Assembly (NCBI GenBank): GCA_947579605.1
Contig: OX388320.1
Location: forward strand, 3,162,001-3,226,000
Direction: 5' to 3'
From: Athripsodes cinereus
Lineage: Eukaryota > Arthropoda > Insecta > Trichoptera > Leptoceridae
Length of the DNA: 64,000 nucleotides
Shown here: in pieces, positions 1 to 9,970 of the stretch
How the letters are laid out: every line of letters begins with the position of its first letter
How positions within the stretch are numbered: the first letter of the stretch is position 1
The notes under the pieces: model-generated
Databases searched by the model: none
What the model was told of the DNA's origin: nothing
What the model saw: only the letters and a program-made list of their open reading frames with translations
Translations under genes and position numbers: made by a program

Positions 1-1505
1 TTCACCCTTGTTAACGAACAAGAAGTAGTTCTCCAGCTATATCTCCAGCTATAGCTATATTTAAGTGACCTCGTATATTGGGTCAGACTTCTATTAGTTC
101 CATTTTTGCCTACATTCATAGTAGCTTATTACTTCTGGGGGTGAGGGACAACTGCCTCTAGGTACGCCCATGATTCGAGAGGTGAATTCTCATTTAAGAC
201 CATAAATAACAAACTCTCTCAAATAAATAAAATCCTAATTTACATTGAAACTAAATAAATATTACTATTTCATTCAACTAGAGTCGATACAGTCATTACA
301 ATTCATTAGAGGCTACTCTTCATTACGAAATAGAGGATGTTATGTATGGTTAAATTCATGCATTCAGTAGGTAATGCCTATAATTTGTAAAATTCCATTG
401 ACACGCAAACAGGAAAATAGAAAACGAATCACTGAAACTTATTGTTTGTTAAGCCGACCCCCATTTTTAAGTTTAACAAAGAATTAGAGATAATAATATA
501 TACTTAGGTGTCCTACAAAGTAAAAATTACGGTAAGAAGTGACCTAATCGATAAAAGAAAATTGAAGACTTTATTTATTTATCTACTTCATGCTTTGAAG
601 AGCAAAAATACAGAAATGTACCTCTGAACAACTATAATAATATGTTGCCCATAGCTCCTGCCGGACATTGCTTCTGGCTTGGCCGTATGGAGCGTGTGGG
701 ACAATGTTGTGAGCTCAAATATTAAATACATAGTAAGTCATTGTACATAACATTGAAATTATGTTTGTTGTTGTTGTTGACTATACCTATGTATACCTAA
801 ACGTTTTATTTTCGAATAAAGAGGAGAAATTAATTAATTTTATTTTATTCCAATTCCAACACGAACCGTTGGCCGATAAGTTGAAAAGTACCGAAACCAG
901 CAGGTGCAATTTTAAATTAGATTATTTTAGATCTCCTGAGATATTATAATAATTTATTAGGAACACAGATTTTATTGTTGTACCGATATCATTATGAACC
1001 ATAAAAGGTTAACATTACTGCCATCTACGGAGAAAATTATAAAACATAATGGGATGTACAACGCATGGTGTGGTCTTATGGTGTTGTTTGTGTCCATGTG
1101 TTGATTTTCTATTTTTCTTATGTATGTATCGTTGATTCATACCTATCAGGTGATCACTTTAATAATTAAACCCATAATAACGCCATCTGACCATATACGG
1201 AAGAAGTAAAAACGAGTAACTTATTTCTGTAACATTGTAATCTGAAATGTACTACCTAGTAAGGTGGTCGAGAGAAGGAAAAATTATGAAGAATCAATAC
1301 TTTTCCAATACTCTAAATCACTTGCAAACGAATGGATGGCCTCGAGAAGAATAAAATAGAATATATTCTCTTTACAATATATTCTCATATGAACAGGTAT
1401 CTATAAATTATCTGAAGTGAAATGTGTGAAACTGAGATGACAGGCAGTGAACTATCTCCCTGAGAGATATTAGTAAAATTTCAGGAATAATAATTTAACA
1501 TAGAC
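1..1505. other. AT-rich stretch without a supported gene
   Basis: I see no exon with splice borders, no RNA gene and no bounded repeat here. A 62-codon open frame at 761-949 begins in a GTT-rich low-complexity run and has no recognisable protein content, so I do not call it. Confidence 0.5.
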
Positions 1506-1632
1506 TTCAATTCAACTGTTATGAGGTACGCCATCCATCCTGAATGTCTGGCACGAAGAAGACGATTAGAATGTTTATTACATACAGTTCACTTACTACC
1601 CCATTTGTGGCAGACGTCGTCACGGTATAGAT
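1506..1632 (+). repeat. Family A (SINE-like) copy, 3' half
   Basis: Matches the body and tail of the dispersed family A: the GAGGTACGCC / ATCCATCCTGAATGTC block, a GCACGAAGAAGA block, then a degenerate CTACCCCATTTGTGG hairpin and GTCACGGTATAG end. The 5' half is missing. The family is defined best by the TSD-bounded copy at 9711-9960. Confidence 0.75.
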
Positions 1633-1767
1633 ACATAGATAACTAGATTAACATTTAGAGAATGTTGTTTCCAATTCTCAGTCGACGGAACTTTATTCTT
1701 TTTGCACATCATTATATGACAGTGTTAACAAAATAATTATCAATACAAAATTTAAAATACTAAGACG

Positions 1768-1820
1768 ATATGCAGTGGCGAGATTATCACTCTGAAGTGA
1801 TTTATTCCATCTAACCACGA
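1768..1820 (-). repeat. LINE 3'-UTR fragment (49.2-kb type)
   Basis: On the minus strand this reads GGTTAGATGGAATAAATCAC, then GTGATAATCTCGCCACTGCA. It is a near match to the segment starting at 49225 on the plus strand. Only about 50 bp survives. Such short 3' scraps are typical of old non-LTR insertions. Confidence 0.55.
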
Positions 1821-1825
1821 TGGAG

Positions 1826-2841
1826 GAACTTATCTTAGTGGCGAGAAAAACGTTGGTTCAATAAAGAAAATAAGACTCGAAAGGTCTCCCCAATTGAACA
1901 ATGAATAATATAAGCGCTATAATGTAAATGGTGATGCATAATTAATGTTTTTCGCTTTGTTTTCCCAGTGCAGCCCACACGTCATCAATATGCTTAGTAC
2001 CCTACCGATCAACCATCAAATTCGGTGACGATAAATCCCTTTCGGCATATAAAATTCATTCAACATGCGAATCATCTCAAAAGCCACCTACATTTTTATA
2101 AACAGGATCTTTTTTCTGTATAGCAGGCAATAGGCATAGAAGACGGAACACATACAGCAATAAAATAAACCCAATTCTTACAAATGTATGCTTTTTCTAA
2201 TTAATGCATTATTTTTTTTTAATTGTATTCAAGTGTCAATGTAAAAGTTGTATTTTTCTGGTATTGTCCTAGAACAGACCTGAGTCTAGTGGAGCAATAT
2301 ATTCCATAATGTTGATTTTTTGTTTTTACGTATTTACTGTTTTGGAATAAATAATTTTAAAAAAATGTATGTGCTCCTAATGCCTATCTATCGCCTGAAA
2401 AGAGATGACATTCTCCAAGTTGTGAGAATAAAGTGTATTCGTGTTGCTAGAAAGGCTGTGAAAAATGAAGAATTTGAAAAGTGGTCTTATTTCCAGCAGT
2501 AGAGAGATGAAGGCTAGCAGTAACTAATATTAAGTAATAACTCTGTATCCCTATACTTCAGAAATCCAGTGAATTAAAATTAATCCATTTTCCAGCTAAC
2601 TATTCTGTCTATATCCGAACCATCTCGTCATTATATTAATGTTACTAACAAGTTGACACAATGGTCAATTTTTTTGAAGTATCCTACCCTCTAACCTCTT
2701 CAATGACTTCCGGAGGTTTTGATGAAATCTTCTTTACTAGGTATATCAGAAGTGCATAATCTATACATTAGTATAGATATCTTTTATTGTCATAGAAGCA
2801 TTGTTTCAAACAATTCATCATCATGCCCTATCAATATTTCC
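1826..2841. other. No gene seen
   Basis: AT-rich sequence with poly-T and poly-A runs. The open frames at 2320-2502 and 2719-2922 show no family resemblance; the second runs into the LINE stub at 2853. Confidence 0.45.
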
Positions 2842-3173
2842 CTTGCAAACATACTATACTATACTATACCCTCACGCTCACCTCCCAAATGGGGTAGGCA
2901 GAGAAAATCGAGTTCCATATAGATCTATCTTTACATACTTCTTTCGTTTCTCCTACATTGATAGAATTTCTCATACACGCACGTCGATTCCTCTTACTCA
3001 ACACACGGCCGTCTTTGAGATTTTGATCTACGTGATCGAGCCACGTGGTTCTCGAACACCTACGCTTTCTTACACCTCTTTTTTCAGATAATTATATCCT
3101 CTTTGTCATCCTTTCCTCATTCATTCGTTCAACATGTAAACATCGCTAACATCGGCATATCGCTTGCAAACAT
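2842..3173 (-). mobile_element. 5'-truncated L-A LINE with 11-bp TSD and filler DNA
   Basis: The minus strand carries the L-A LINE 3' end. The (TATAG)n tail is at 2853-2875, followed by the CTACCCCATTTGGGAGG hairpin region and decayed reverse transcriptase C-terminal sequence up to about 3136. Flanks CTTGCAAACAT at 2842-2852 and 3163-3173 are identical and are read as the TSD. Between the LINE 5' end and the right TSD lie about 26 extra bases (3137-3162) built from pieces resembling the flank (AACATCGCT). Frameshifts and stops break the frame. It is related to 8567-9218 but more diverged. Confidence 0.8.
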
Positions 3174-3600
3174 CGCTACTTTTTTTCTAATATTACCAGT
3201 TTTAGATGTTTGAATCTCTTTGCAACCGTCCTTTTAGAATAGGTACATTTCATAATATTATCATATTTTATTGTCACTCAATCGCTTTGGCAACAGCCTC
3301 CAGTATATTGAGCATCTAAATAATATGTAATATTGTTACCTAACTACTCTTGCGATTGTCTCAATACACTAAATAGAAGGTAATAGTGACATAATTACAT
3401 TAAGGAAATACTTAAACGGACGACCGAAAAACTAAATGGTCTACTAACAATAAACTGACTCTGATAATACATATATGTGCGACAAAAAAAGTAAGTTGGC
3501 GACTTATATCGAATGACAAAAAAATCATAACCACATTGCAAAAATGGGGCACAGTTATTCTAAGCGAGCGAATGAAAATATTAAATTAGCAACAAAAGAT

Positions 3601-3658
3601 ACTAAGCGAGGCTCGAACCCGTGCTATCCTAAAGGATCCAGCTGCCGACCATCTTTGT
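3601..3658 (-). repeat. Possible tRNA-derived SINE fragment
   Basis: The minus strand holds a B-box-like GGTTCGAGCCTC, preceded by a plausible anticodon-arm region and GGCAGCTGG. The A box is poor, and no acceptor-stem pairing could be traced, so this is not a functional tRNA. It may be a SINE head or a tRNA pseudogene. Confidence 0.35.
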
Positions 3659-4237
3659 TTTCGTAATATTTTCCGTTTTTTTTTTAACACGTCAATTGAA
3701 ATAAATTGCAGCTCAAATTAAATATAATCCGATAAAGTCTGAAAAATGTTGTCACCCAAATAGTTATCACTGTATTAGTAGTCGTTCACATTAGTGTAAT
3801 ATCGTCGTTCAAATTTAGCAGCTAAGTCAGTAATTCTGTTTGCTCATTTTCGTATTCGAATTTGAATTTTCTGTCACTCATTATTATTTACAATCACATA
3901 ATTATATGCAATACATTATGGATAGTGCAGTGTATTGCAAGTAACATTCTATAAGGTATAGATGTTGAGGACTGAGGTATCTATTTAGTAACTCGATTCT
4001 ATGTATTTGGCACATAGATGCACCGCATCGCACAACGCTCATGAATAATGCCAACAAGGCATCATGCCACTGTAATGAAATTCTTTACAAGTCTTATGCC
4101 TATCTCGTATACATTATGCATGTGAATAAATACTCGAGAGAAGAAGATTCTTGCAATAAATGATTTATGAAAATAAATTATCAAGTTAATTTGAAGAATG
4201 AAAGAAACATAAAGAAATCATGCATCTACTGATTTAA

Positions 4238-4780
4238 TACAGTCGATTCCGCTTAATTGGTACCGCCGCTTATTTGGGACAAATCTCAAAGAACAGAAAC
4301 CAAACCATGAAACCAATAGTAAAATTATATGTTTAATTGGGACAATATTCCGCTTAATTGGGACAGTAAATTTGAGATCTGAATATCTGTGCTGATTTTG
4401 TAGAAGTTGTAATGTTACAAAAACAAAAGGCAGACTACACTAGACTCATTTTTGCATTGAATTAAATTGTATGTACCTACCCATTTATTATTTTAACTAG
4501 GATTTTTTTTCTTAAAAGTTTATTTTACATATTTGTTATTTATATAATAATTTATATAACCTATATGTAATTTACAGTTTCCAAGAGTTTATAAAATAAA
4601 ATTATTAAAAAAAATATGCATCGTTTGATTTTATGTGTGTTGCTGGTTAATAGCCTTAGTTACCTAAACCAAATAAATGAATTTAAAAAAAAATGTGAAA
4701 TTCGCTTAATTGGGACGGCCGCTTAAATGGGACAAAATGCCCAAGTCCCGATGTGTCCCAATTAAGCGGAATCGACTGTA
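4238..4780. mobile_element. Pogo/Tigger-type non-autonomous DNA transposon, TA TSD
   Basis: Terminal inverted repeats begin CAGTCGATTCCGCTTAATTG at 4240 and end with the reverse complement at 4778, flanked on both sides by TA. The element is 539 bp. The word GCTTAATTGGGAC recurs several times near both ends (about 4331, 4350, 4701 and 4720), as in transposase-binding subterminal repeats. No transposase frame is present. TIRs starting CAGT with a TA target duplication are characteristic of the Tigger/pogo branch of Tc1/mariner. Confidence 0.88.
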
Positions 4781-5014
4781 TATTATTATAATACGAACTA
4801 CTACAAGTCTACTCAAATCTGGGTTAATGATTTGATTTAAAATTTCTGCTTAAGGTGAAAGAAAACCCTTTTGATCTAAATCTAACTCGAAATAAAAAAG
4901 AAGTATGTAACTTGTAATAAGAACTTACCCTTAGTCTTAGAATTGCATAATTATTATAAAACAATTATTCAATACAAATACGTGTTATTTTGTTACATAT
5001 AGAAATACGTTATT

Positions 5015-5138
5015 CACTGTGTCGGTGTTTAGGTAGTAGAATTCCATAGCGAAATAAATAAACAAATGTTTTATTCAACTATTCGATTTGTTCACAAGAG
5101 AGACGTCTTTCGTTTTGTTACGATATTGTCAAGATTGA
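5015..5138 (+). mobile_element. MITE-1 copy, one arm
   Basis: Begins CACTGTGTCGGTGTT, passes through AAACAAATGTTTTATTC and GAGAGACGTCTTTCG, and ends near ATTGTCAAGATTG. This is the same arm as the right arm (reversed) of the copy at 14531-14724. The opposite arm is missing. Confidence 0.7.
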
Positions 5139-5169
5139 ATAAGTATTTCGTGAATAAATTAATAATACT

Positions 5170-5313
5170 TTTGGGTTAGTTGGAAGAGATCGCGCCTTTG
5201 CGATAAACTCGCCCTCTGTATATTGATTGTATTTAATTTGAATGTATACCTTTTATGTAATTGTTTTTTATCAATGTACAGCAAAGAATGAATAAATAAA
5301 TAAATAAATAAAT
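5170..5313 (+). repeat. LINE 3'-UTR tail family T
   Basis: Starts near GTTAGTTGGAAGAGATCGCG, continues through TTGCGATAAACTCGCC and TGTATATTGATTGTATTT, and ends in an (AATA)n run with AATAAA-like words. About seven other loci here share this order, so it is a dispersed non-LTR 3' end. The parent LINE is not present in the window. Confidence 0.7.
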
Positions 5314-5794
5314 CTAATAGTAGAATAAAACATTTGTTTTACATATTTATTTCATTCGTCTTACGATTACATTTTCGCACACACGCAATGATGACACATA
5401 TAAAATTGCATTAATTCATGTAAATAATTATTTAATATAGGTACCTATATGTAATTAATAGCATTGCTGACAAAAAATTAATTATTCACGGCCAATCATA
5501 AAAAACATTTGAATAAAATTTTAATAACTAAATTGACCTTGTCTATAAAAATTCTTCTTCATGATTTTTATCACTAGGCAAAATTTCAATAATGTACATA
5601 CTCAAATTTTGGTTCCTGCTTCCACGTCTTAAAAACAACTTCATTTTTATACAACAATAACACGAGTATTATAGAGAGTTGACCTAATTACTAAAATACT
5701 TTTTTTGATTATTTGATCACTAATTTATTTACTCAGGTGAGCTTTTGCACATTTACATGCATGTATCATTACTTTTATCTTTTCTTTCTTTTAA
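5314..5794. other. No gene seen
   Basis: AT-rich, with no bounded repeat that I can delimit. Confidence 0.45.
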
Positions 5795-5838
5795 AGGATT
5801 AGCTGGAAGACGTTGCACTGCAACGAGTCCGCCGTTTG
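5795..5838 (+). repeat. Short family T fragment
   Basis: GATTAGCTGGAAGACGTTGC followed by CAACGAGTCCGCCGTT is the head of the family T tail. It stops after about 45 bp. Confidence 0.45.
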
Positions 5839-6058
5839 ACAGAACATTGTAAGTACGTATTATACTCTCATTTATTCTCTTAATAAGTTGTATTATAATT
5901 ATTAATGGTGCTGTGCATGTTTATCAGTATGTAGTGTTCTATAAAATCAGTCATATAATCAATAATTATATTCACATTATCAATTAATATATACTGATTT
6001 ATTTGCATATTACAATATGTGGAAAGCATAACAACAACAGAAGAGTGATGCCATGCAG

Positions 6059-6582
6059 CAGTGGCGGACAAACAGAGAAACGGCACAGTGTCCCGCGCTT
6101 ATGAAGGCCCCAAACGACAAGCTTATGTTAAATTTTCCAAAACATAAACAAATATTCTATAATTCGTTTATTCACACCAACTCGACATTTTTCGTAAGTA
6201 GTGTAGCCAGCAGACCAACTGCTAGTAATAAACGATCAATTCGTTCTCTACGTGCCAATAAAAGGCAATACATTTTAAGGACAAATACATTTTAAATAGT
6301 GAAAGTCGACATTAAAATTCAAATACGTTATTATTAAGGGATAGGTATAAACTAAGCACAATTTTATAAAATTTACCTTTTTTTTCAACATCATAAAATA
6401 TCATTAGGTAATTCCCTCAAAATTAAGCAAAGCTTCCAGTTAATTTTATTTTTCATAATATTAACATATTATATCGGACTCCAATGCGCTTCCCTTACTA
6501 TCCGGTATTCCCAGAGCTTTGTCTGCCCCCCGCAAAATTTGATTCGCCTATGGTCTTGCAAAAGCTATTAGGACCGCCACTG
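6059..6582. mobile_element. hAT-like non-autonomous element
   Basis: Left end CAGTGGCGGACA and right end reverse complement CAGTGGCGGTCC form short TIRs about 524 bp apart. CAGTGGCG-type termini are common in hAT elements. The 8-bp flanks (CCATGCAG and CGACGTGG) do not match, so no TSD can be claimed. The 80-codon frame at 6053-6295 lies inside and has no transposase features. Confidence 0.5.
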
Positions 6583-6970
6583 CGACGTGGTGGTTACATT
6601 ATTATGTACTGTGATGAAGCGATAAGTGATATGCAGTTACACAGAGAGTATTTCTTGTGTGTTTATTAGAGCTCGTCGATGGATTATGCCAATAATATAT
6701 TTGAGTGACGGACACGTATCGACCACCGACATAAATAATAGATACAATACACGTAGGTATATCTTTGGTATTGTATGTCAGCAGAGTTGACCCTATTTAT
6801 TGCTTACTCAATGATCGACAAAATTGAATGTTACCTAAAAGCATGTAATAACCGCATGTGCCATCCTTTTTGTACCATTAAACTAAAAACATTAAGAATG
6901 AATGGCATACCTCATCGATGCTAATGTTAATTAATTAGGTAGATATGTGACGTGAATAAATTAAGTGGTT

Positions 6971-7138
6971 GGGTTAATTGAAACAAGCGTCTCGTTCTTC
7001 TTTGGGTAAACAACGCGAGAGAGATGTCTTTCGACTTATGGGGTCATTATCCAACTTTGATAATGACCCCATAAGCCGAAGGACGTCTCTCTCACATTGT
7101 TTAATAGCAGAACGATACGTTTGTTTCAATGTATCCAG
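6971..7138. mobile_element. MITE-2, full palindromic copy
   Basis: The two halves are near-perfect inverted repeats of about 80 bp. Both carry ATTGAAACAA, GAGAGA(C/T)GTC and a central TTATGGGGTCATTATC, with almost no loop. The unit could fold into a long hairpin. The open frames on both strands here arise from the palindrome. Confidence 0.85.
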
Positions 7139-7267
7139 TTATGTAATTCTACTACTCGTGAACCAATATTATAAATAAATAAATTACGTGACGTTTTACA
7201 AATACGTACTTTCCTTTTATGTAAAACACAATAATTTACAAAAAAAAGTGAGAAATCTATTTTATTC

Positions 7268-7540
7268 CGGGAATGCGGACACGAATGAATGAAGACAGAA
7301 TGACCAGAAAAATATATTTGGCTGGGGAATGGACCTCGGAGACGTGGCCGTCCGAAGATCAAATGGCGAGATTATATAAACCAGATCCTACAAGACAGTC
7401 ACGTCTTGAACAAATTGAAACACGAGGAATTTCATGACAGTGACGGAATCGAAAGGTGTATGCGAGGAAGTGGTACTTAATCTTTTCTGCCTACGCCACA
7501 AGGGAACCAGTGTGATGGTACGTATGTATGTATATTTTTA
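7268..7540 (+). mobile_element. L-A LINE fragment, 3' end
   Basis: Decayed coding sequence for the L-A reverse transcriptase C-terminus: ACGAATGAATGAAGACAGAA, then a CGGAGACGTGGCCGTCC segment matching the GRPR motif region, down to TTTTCTGCCTACG and GTGTGATGGTACG with a GTAT-type tail. It closely resembles 50111-50455 read on the opposite strand. Frameshifts make it non-coding. Confidence 0.75.
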
Positions 7541-7567
7541 TTTTTAATATAACAGAAACCGAGACAT

Positions 7568-7771
7568 CTACAGTAGACCACAAATTCTCACCTGCAGGTT
7601 CTGTACAAGATTAACTAAACGGATTAAAGCAAATGTATAATCAGTATTGTACCAGTGAGTAGGTGCACTGTGTACATTTTGAACAAATCCAACATAATCC
7701 TTCTCTCGCCAACTCACCTGATGAAAGCAACATGCGGTTCTCAGCCACAATTTGGCACGGCTCCAAGCCAC
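7568..7771 (-). other. Unrecognised 67-codon open frame
   Basis: The minus-strand frame has mixed composition (several Trp, Cys and His residues) that is less low-complexity than its neighbours. I recognise no domain and see no clear splice borders. It lies between two repeats and may be transposon-derived. Confidence 0.15.
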
Positions 7772-7972
7772 TACGAGATATAATAATAATATACACTATA
7801 GTACTTGGTACTTATTATTATTATTATTATAACACGAGTGTTGTTTTACCCGGCTTTGCTCAGGAAATAATTGTTAAAATAATTGGCAATACCATGATAC
7901 AGACGTATTGCCTACCAAGCTAATTTATTTATTTATAGTACCTATTGGTACACAAATAATAGAATTCCATAA

Positions 7973-8095
7973 TTGGATACATTGAAACAAACGTATCGAT
8001 CTATATGTTAAACAACGTGAGAGAGAGACGTCCTTCGACTTATCAGGTCATTTTCACTCATTATCAAAGATTGATGATGACCCCATAGGTCGAAA
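7973..8095 (+). mobile_element. MITE-2 copy, partly degraded
   Basis: Left arm as in 6971-7138 (GGATACATTGAAACAAACG, then GAGAGAGACGTCCTTCGAC). The right arm is reduced to GATGACCCCATAGGTCGAAA. Confidence 0.75.
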
Positions 8096-8109
8096 TCGTA
8101 GTTAAATCC

Positions 8110-8480
8110 ACTGAAGAATGCTTCGTATACCATGAACAGATCTAGTCAACAACTTAGAAGTACTGTATTGAGAAAAGCAAATTGAAACGGACAATCACTG
8201 ACCAACATCAAAACTGCATATTCTGCGAGCGTACAAATTTAAATTCCACGACCACATATCGATGGAAAACGCTAAAGGACGATACAATCCTGGTAAAAGA
8301 TATGCCGCGTGGTTATACAATTTAAAAGACTGGAATAGAGTGAGGCGTGTTGACGAATTCTTCTGACTAGTGCATGATAAGGAGGACCTGCAGAAGTAAA
8401 CAACGTTGAAGAAACCTAATAAGGCACAAGTACAAGAAGATGAAAAACACTAAAATGCGAAATTATTTGGCAGTTCTATC
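8110..8480 (+). other. Possible decayed LINE 3' coding region
   Basis: One interrupted frame reads GKRYAAWLYNLKDW and then VDEFF. This resembles the ..SWLRNLREW...ELFR.. tract near the C-terminus of several insect non-LTR reverse transcriptases. Stops and frameshifts prevent a firm call. A protein search of this frame would decide. Confidence 0.3.
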
Positions 8481-8553
8481 ATTATCTTATGTAAAATATT
8501 AAAGATTTATTTTTGCATAGCAGTCTTAATTTTCCAACACAAATTTTGTATAT

Positions 8554-9231
8554 TATACAATAACGCTATACTACTATACTATACTATACCCTCACGCCGT
8601 GTCCCAAGTGGGGTAGGCAGAGAGAACGGAACGCCAAACAGATCTATCTTTACACACTTCCTTCGCTTCCTCCACATTCATACAGTTCCTCATACACGCA
8701 CGTCGGTTCCTCTTACTCAACACGCGGCCATCCTTGAGAATTTGATCCACGTGATCAAGCCACGTGGTTCTCGGACGCCCGCGTTTCCTCACACCCTTTC
8801 TTTCAGATAAGTATATCCTCTTTGTCATTCTTTCCTCTTTCATTCGTTCCACATGACCAAACCATCTCAATTTATTTACACGCATTCTGTCCACAACAGT
8901 CTTCTTGCATCCGCTCATTCTTCTAATATCCTCATTCTTCACTCTATCACGCAGCGTTTTACCAACCATTCTTCTCAACGATCGCATCTCTACTGCATTT
9001 ATTCCACTTTCGTCCTTCTTCAACCACGTCCATGTCTCGCTTGCATACGTAAGTGACGGTACCAGAATGGTATTGTGCACCAGCATTTTAGCCATGTTCG
9101 ACACATTGTCATTGCTGACAATGGGTCGAAGTGCACCGTTTACTCTAGCACCGGCCACTTTCCTTCTTTCAATGTCCCTATCGCATCTTCCATCCCTCGT
9201 AAACATACTTCCCAAATATATACAATAACGC
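8554..9231 (-). mobile_element. 5'-truncated L-A LINE with 13-bp TSD
   Basis: TATACAATAACGC occurs at 8554-8566 and again at 9219-9231 and is read as the TSD. The insert (8567-9218, 652 bp) is a LINE 3' end on the minus strand: an open reverse transcriptase C-terminal frame, a hairpin-bearing 3' tail (CTACCCCACTTGGGACACG) and a (TATAG)n terminal repeat. The 13-bp TSD, 5' truncation and tandem-repeat tail are hallmarks of target-primed reverse transcription. An intact TSD and an unbroken frame argue for a fairly recent insertion. Confidence 0.92.
8592..9218 (-). pseudogene. Reverse transcriptase C-terminal fragment (L-A LINE)
   Basis: About 209 codons of open frame from YLGSMFTRDG to a stop after SAYPTWDTA. 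Recognisable marks are the YLGS-type tract at the truncation point, a LRRMVGKTLRDRVKNEDIR tract, NKLRWFGHVERM, RGRPRTTWLDH and a terminal DRSVWRSVLSAYP. Together these are the thumb/C-terminal region found in many arthropod non-LTR elements, often RTE-like. The catalytic palm with the YxDD box and the endonuclease are absent, so it cannot act alone. An upstream Met falls in the flanking TSD and is not the native start. Clade assignment from this fragment is an inference. Confidence 0.88.
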
Positions 9232-9700
9232 ACCTAATACATATATTTTTATATCCGTCCTCATATGTTCTCAATTAATTAAAATAAGAATGCTACCTAT
9301 GATCTGATAGAACATGATGAACAATATATTTAATTCCAAAACTTATTTGTTGTCATATAAATTCTAAATTTTTATAATGTCATCATAATAGTGAATCATT
9401 TGCTCTCTGTCTTACCTAATGAGGATGTCTATAAAGTGAATTTAAACATACAAACATATACAGGAACGAACTAAAATATTTACGTATTGCTTTATTCAGC
9501 ACCCACCATAATAACTCATCACAAACAACCACATAGTGTCATTATTATGTATGAGATATTTCCTAATTGCGATAATTTATTAAGATAATTCTTTGCAATA
9601 TTATCCTATTATCTGTTTCTACAATTTCGGGTGAGATAAAATTAGATTATATTGCGTCCAACGTAGGGTGTGAGGCAAGGGTGCGTAATGTTACTATTTA
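9232..9700. other. No gene seen
   Basis: AT-rich sequence between two TSD-bounded retroposons, with no feature that I can support. Confidence 0.5.
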
Positions 9701-9970
9701 TTTATGACGTTCCATAAAGCTTCCGGCAAAGGATTGGTCTCCCACTATTTTCTGTAAGTTTTCGAGTGTCCTGTAAAAGGCAGGTTTTCGAAAAAATAAA
9801 AACATTTTACATTTAAGCTCAGAGATGATGTTTGCTATCTATCCTGAATGTCATATTTTTTGTTGGCACGGAGAGGACAACTTGCATTTTTATTGCATGT
9901 AGCTGGTCTGCTGGCTATTCCATTTGTGGGATATGCCGTGATGGTATAGTAGTAGTAGTATTTATGACGT
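9701..9970 (+). mobile_element. Family A full-length SINE-like insertion with TSD
   Basis: TTTATGACGT at 9701-9710 and 9961-9970 bracket a 250-bp unit (9711-9960), defining its borders. The 5' part holds GGTCTCCCACTATTTTCTG, GTAAGTTTTCGAGTGTCCTG and an AGGCAGGTTTTCGAAAAA block. The middle holds the CCTGAATGTC and GGCACGGAGAGGACA blocks. The 3' part holds CTGGCTATTCCATTTGTGGG, GCCGTGATGGTATAG and a (TAG)n tail. The tail resembles the L-A LINE 3' end. No clear Pol III A/B box is visible; TTTTCGAGTGTCC is only a weak B-box candidate. The frame at 9832-10080 is a by-product. Confidence 0.88.

Noticed and set aside
5877..6086. Minus-strand 68-codon frame as a small gene
   Set aside because: AT-rich, His/Ile/Asn-rich, and it overlaps the start of the hAT-like element at 6059.
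7845..7875. Helitron end suggested by ACCCGGCTTTGCTC (also GCCCGGCTTC at about 55998)
   Set aside because: No CTAG terminus or TC start at the right distance could be found, so only the similarity is noted.
8853..9278. Three plus-strand frames opposite the L-A coding region
   Set aside because: They are antisense shadows of the reverse transcriptase frame on the minus strand.
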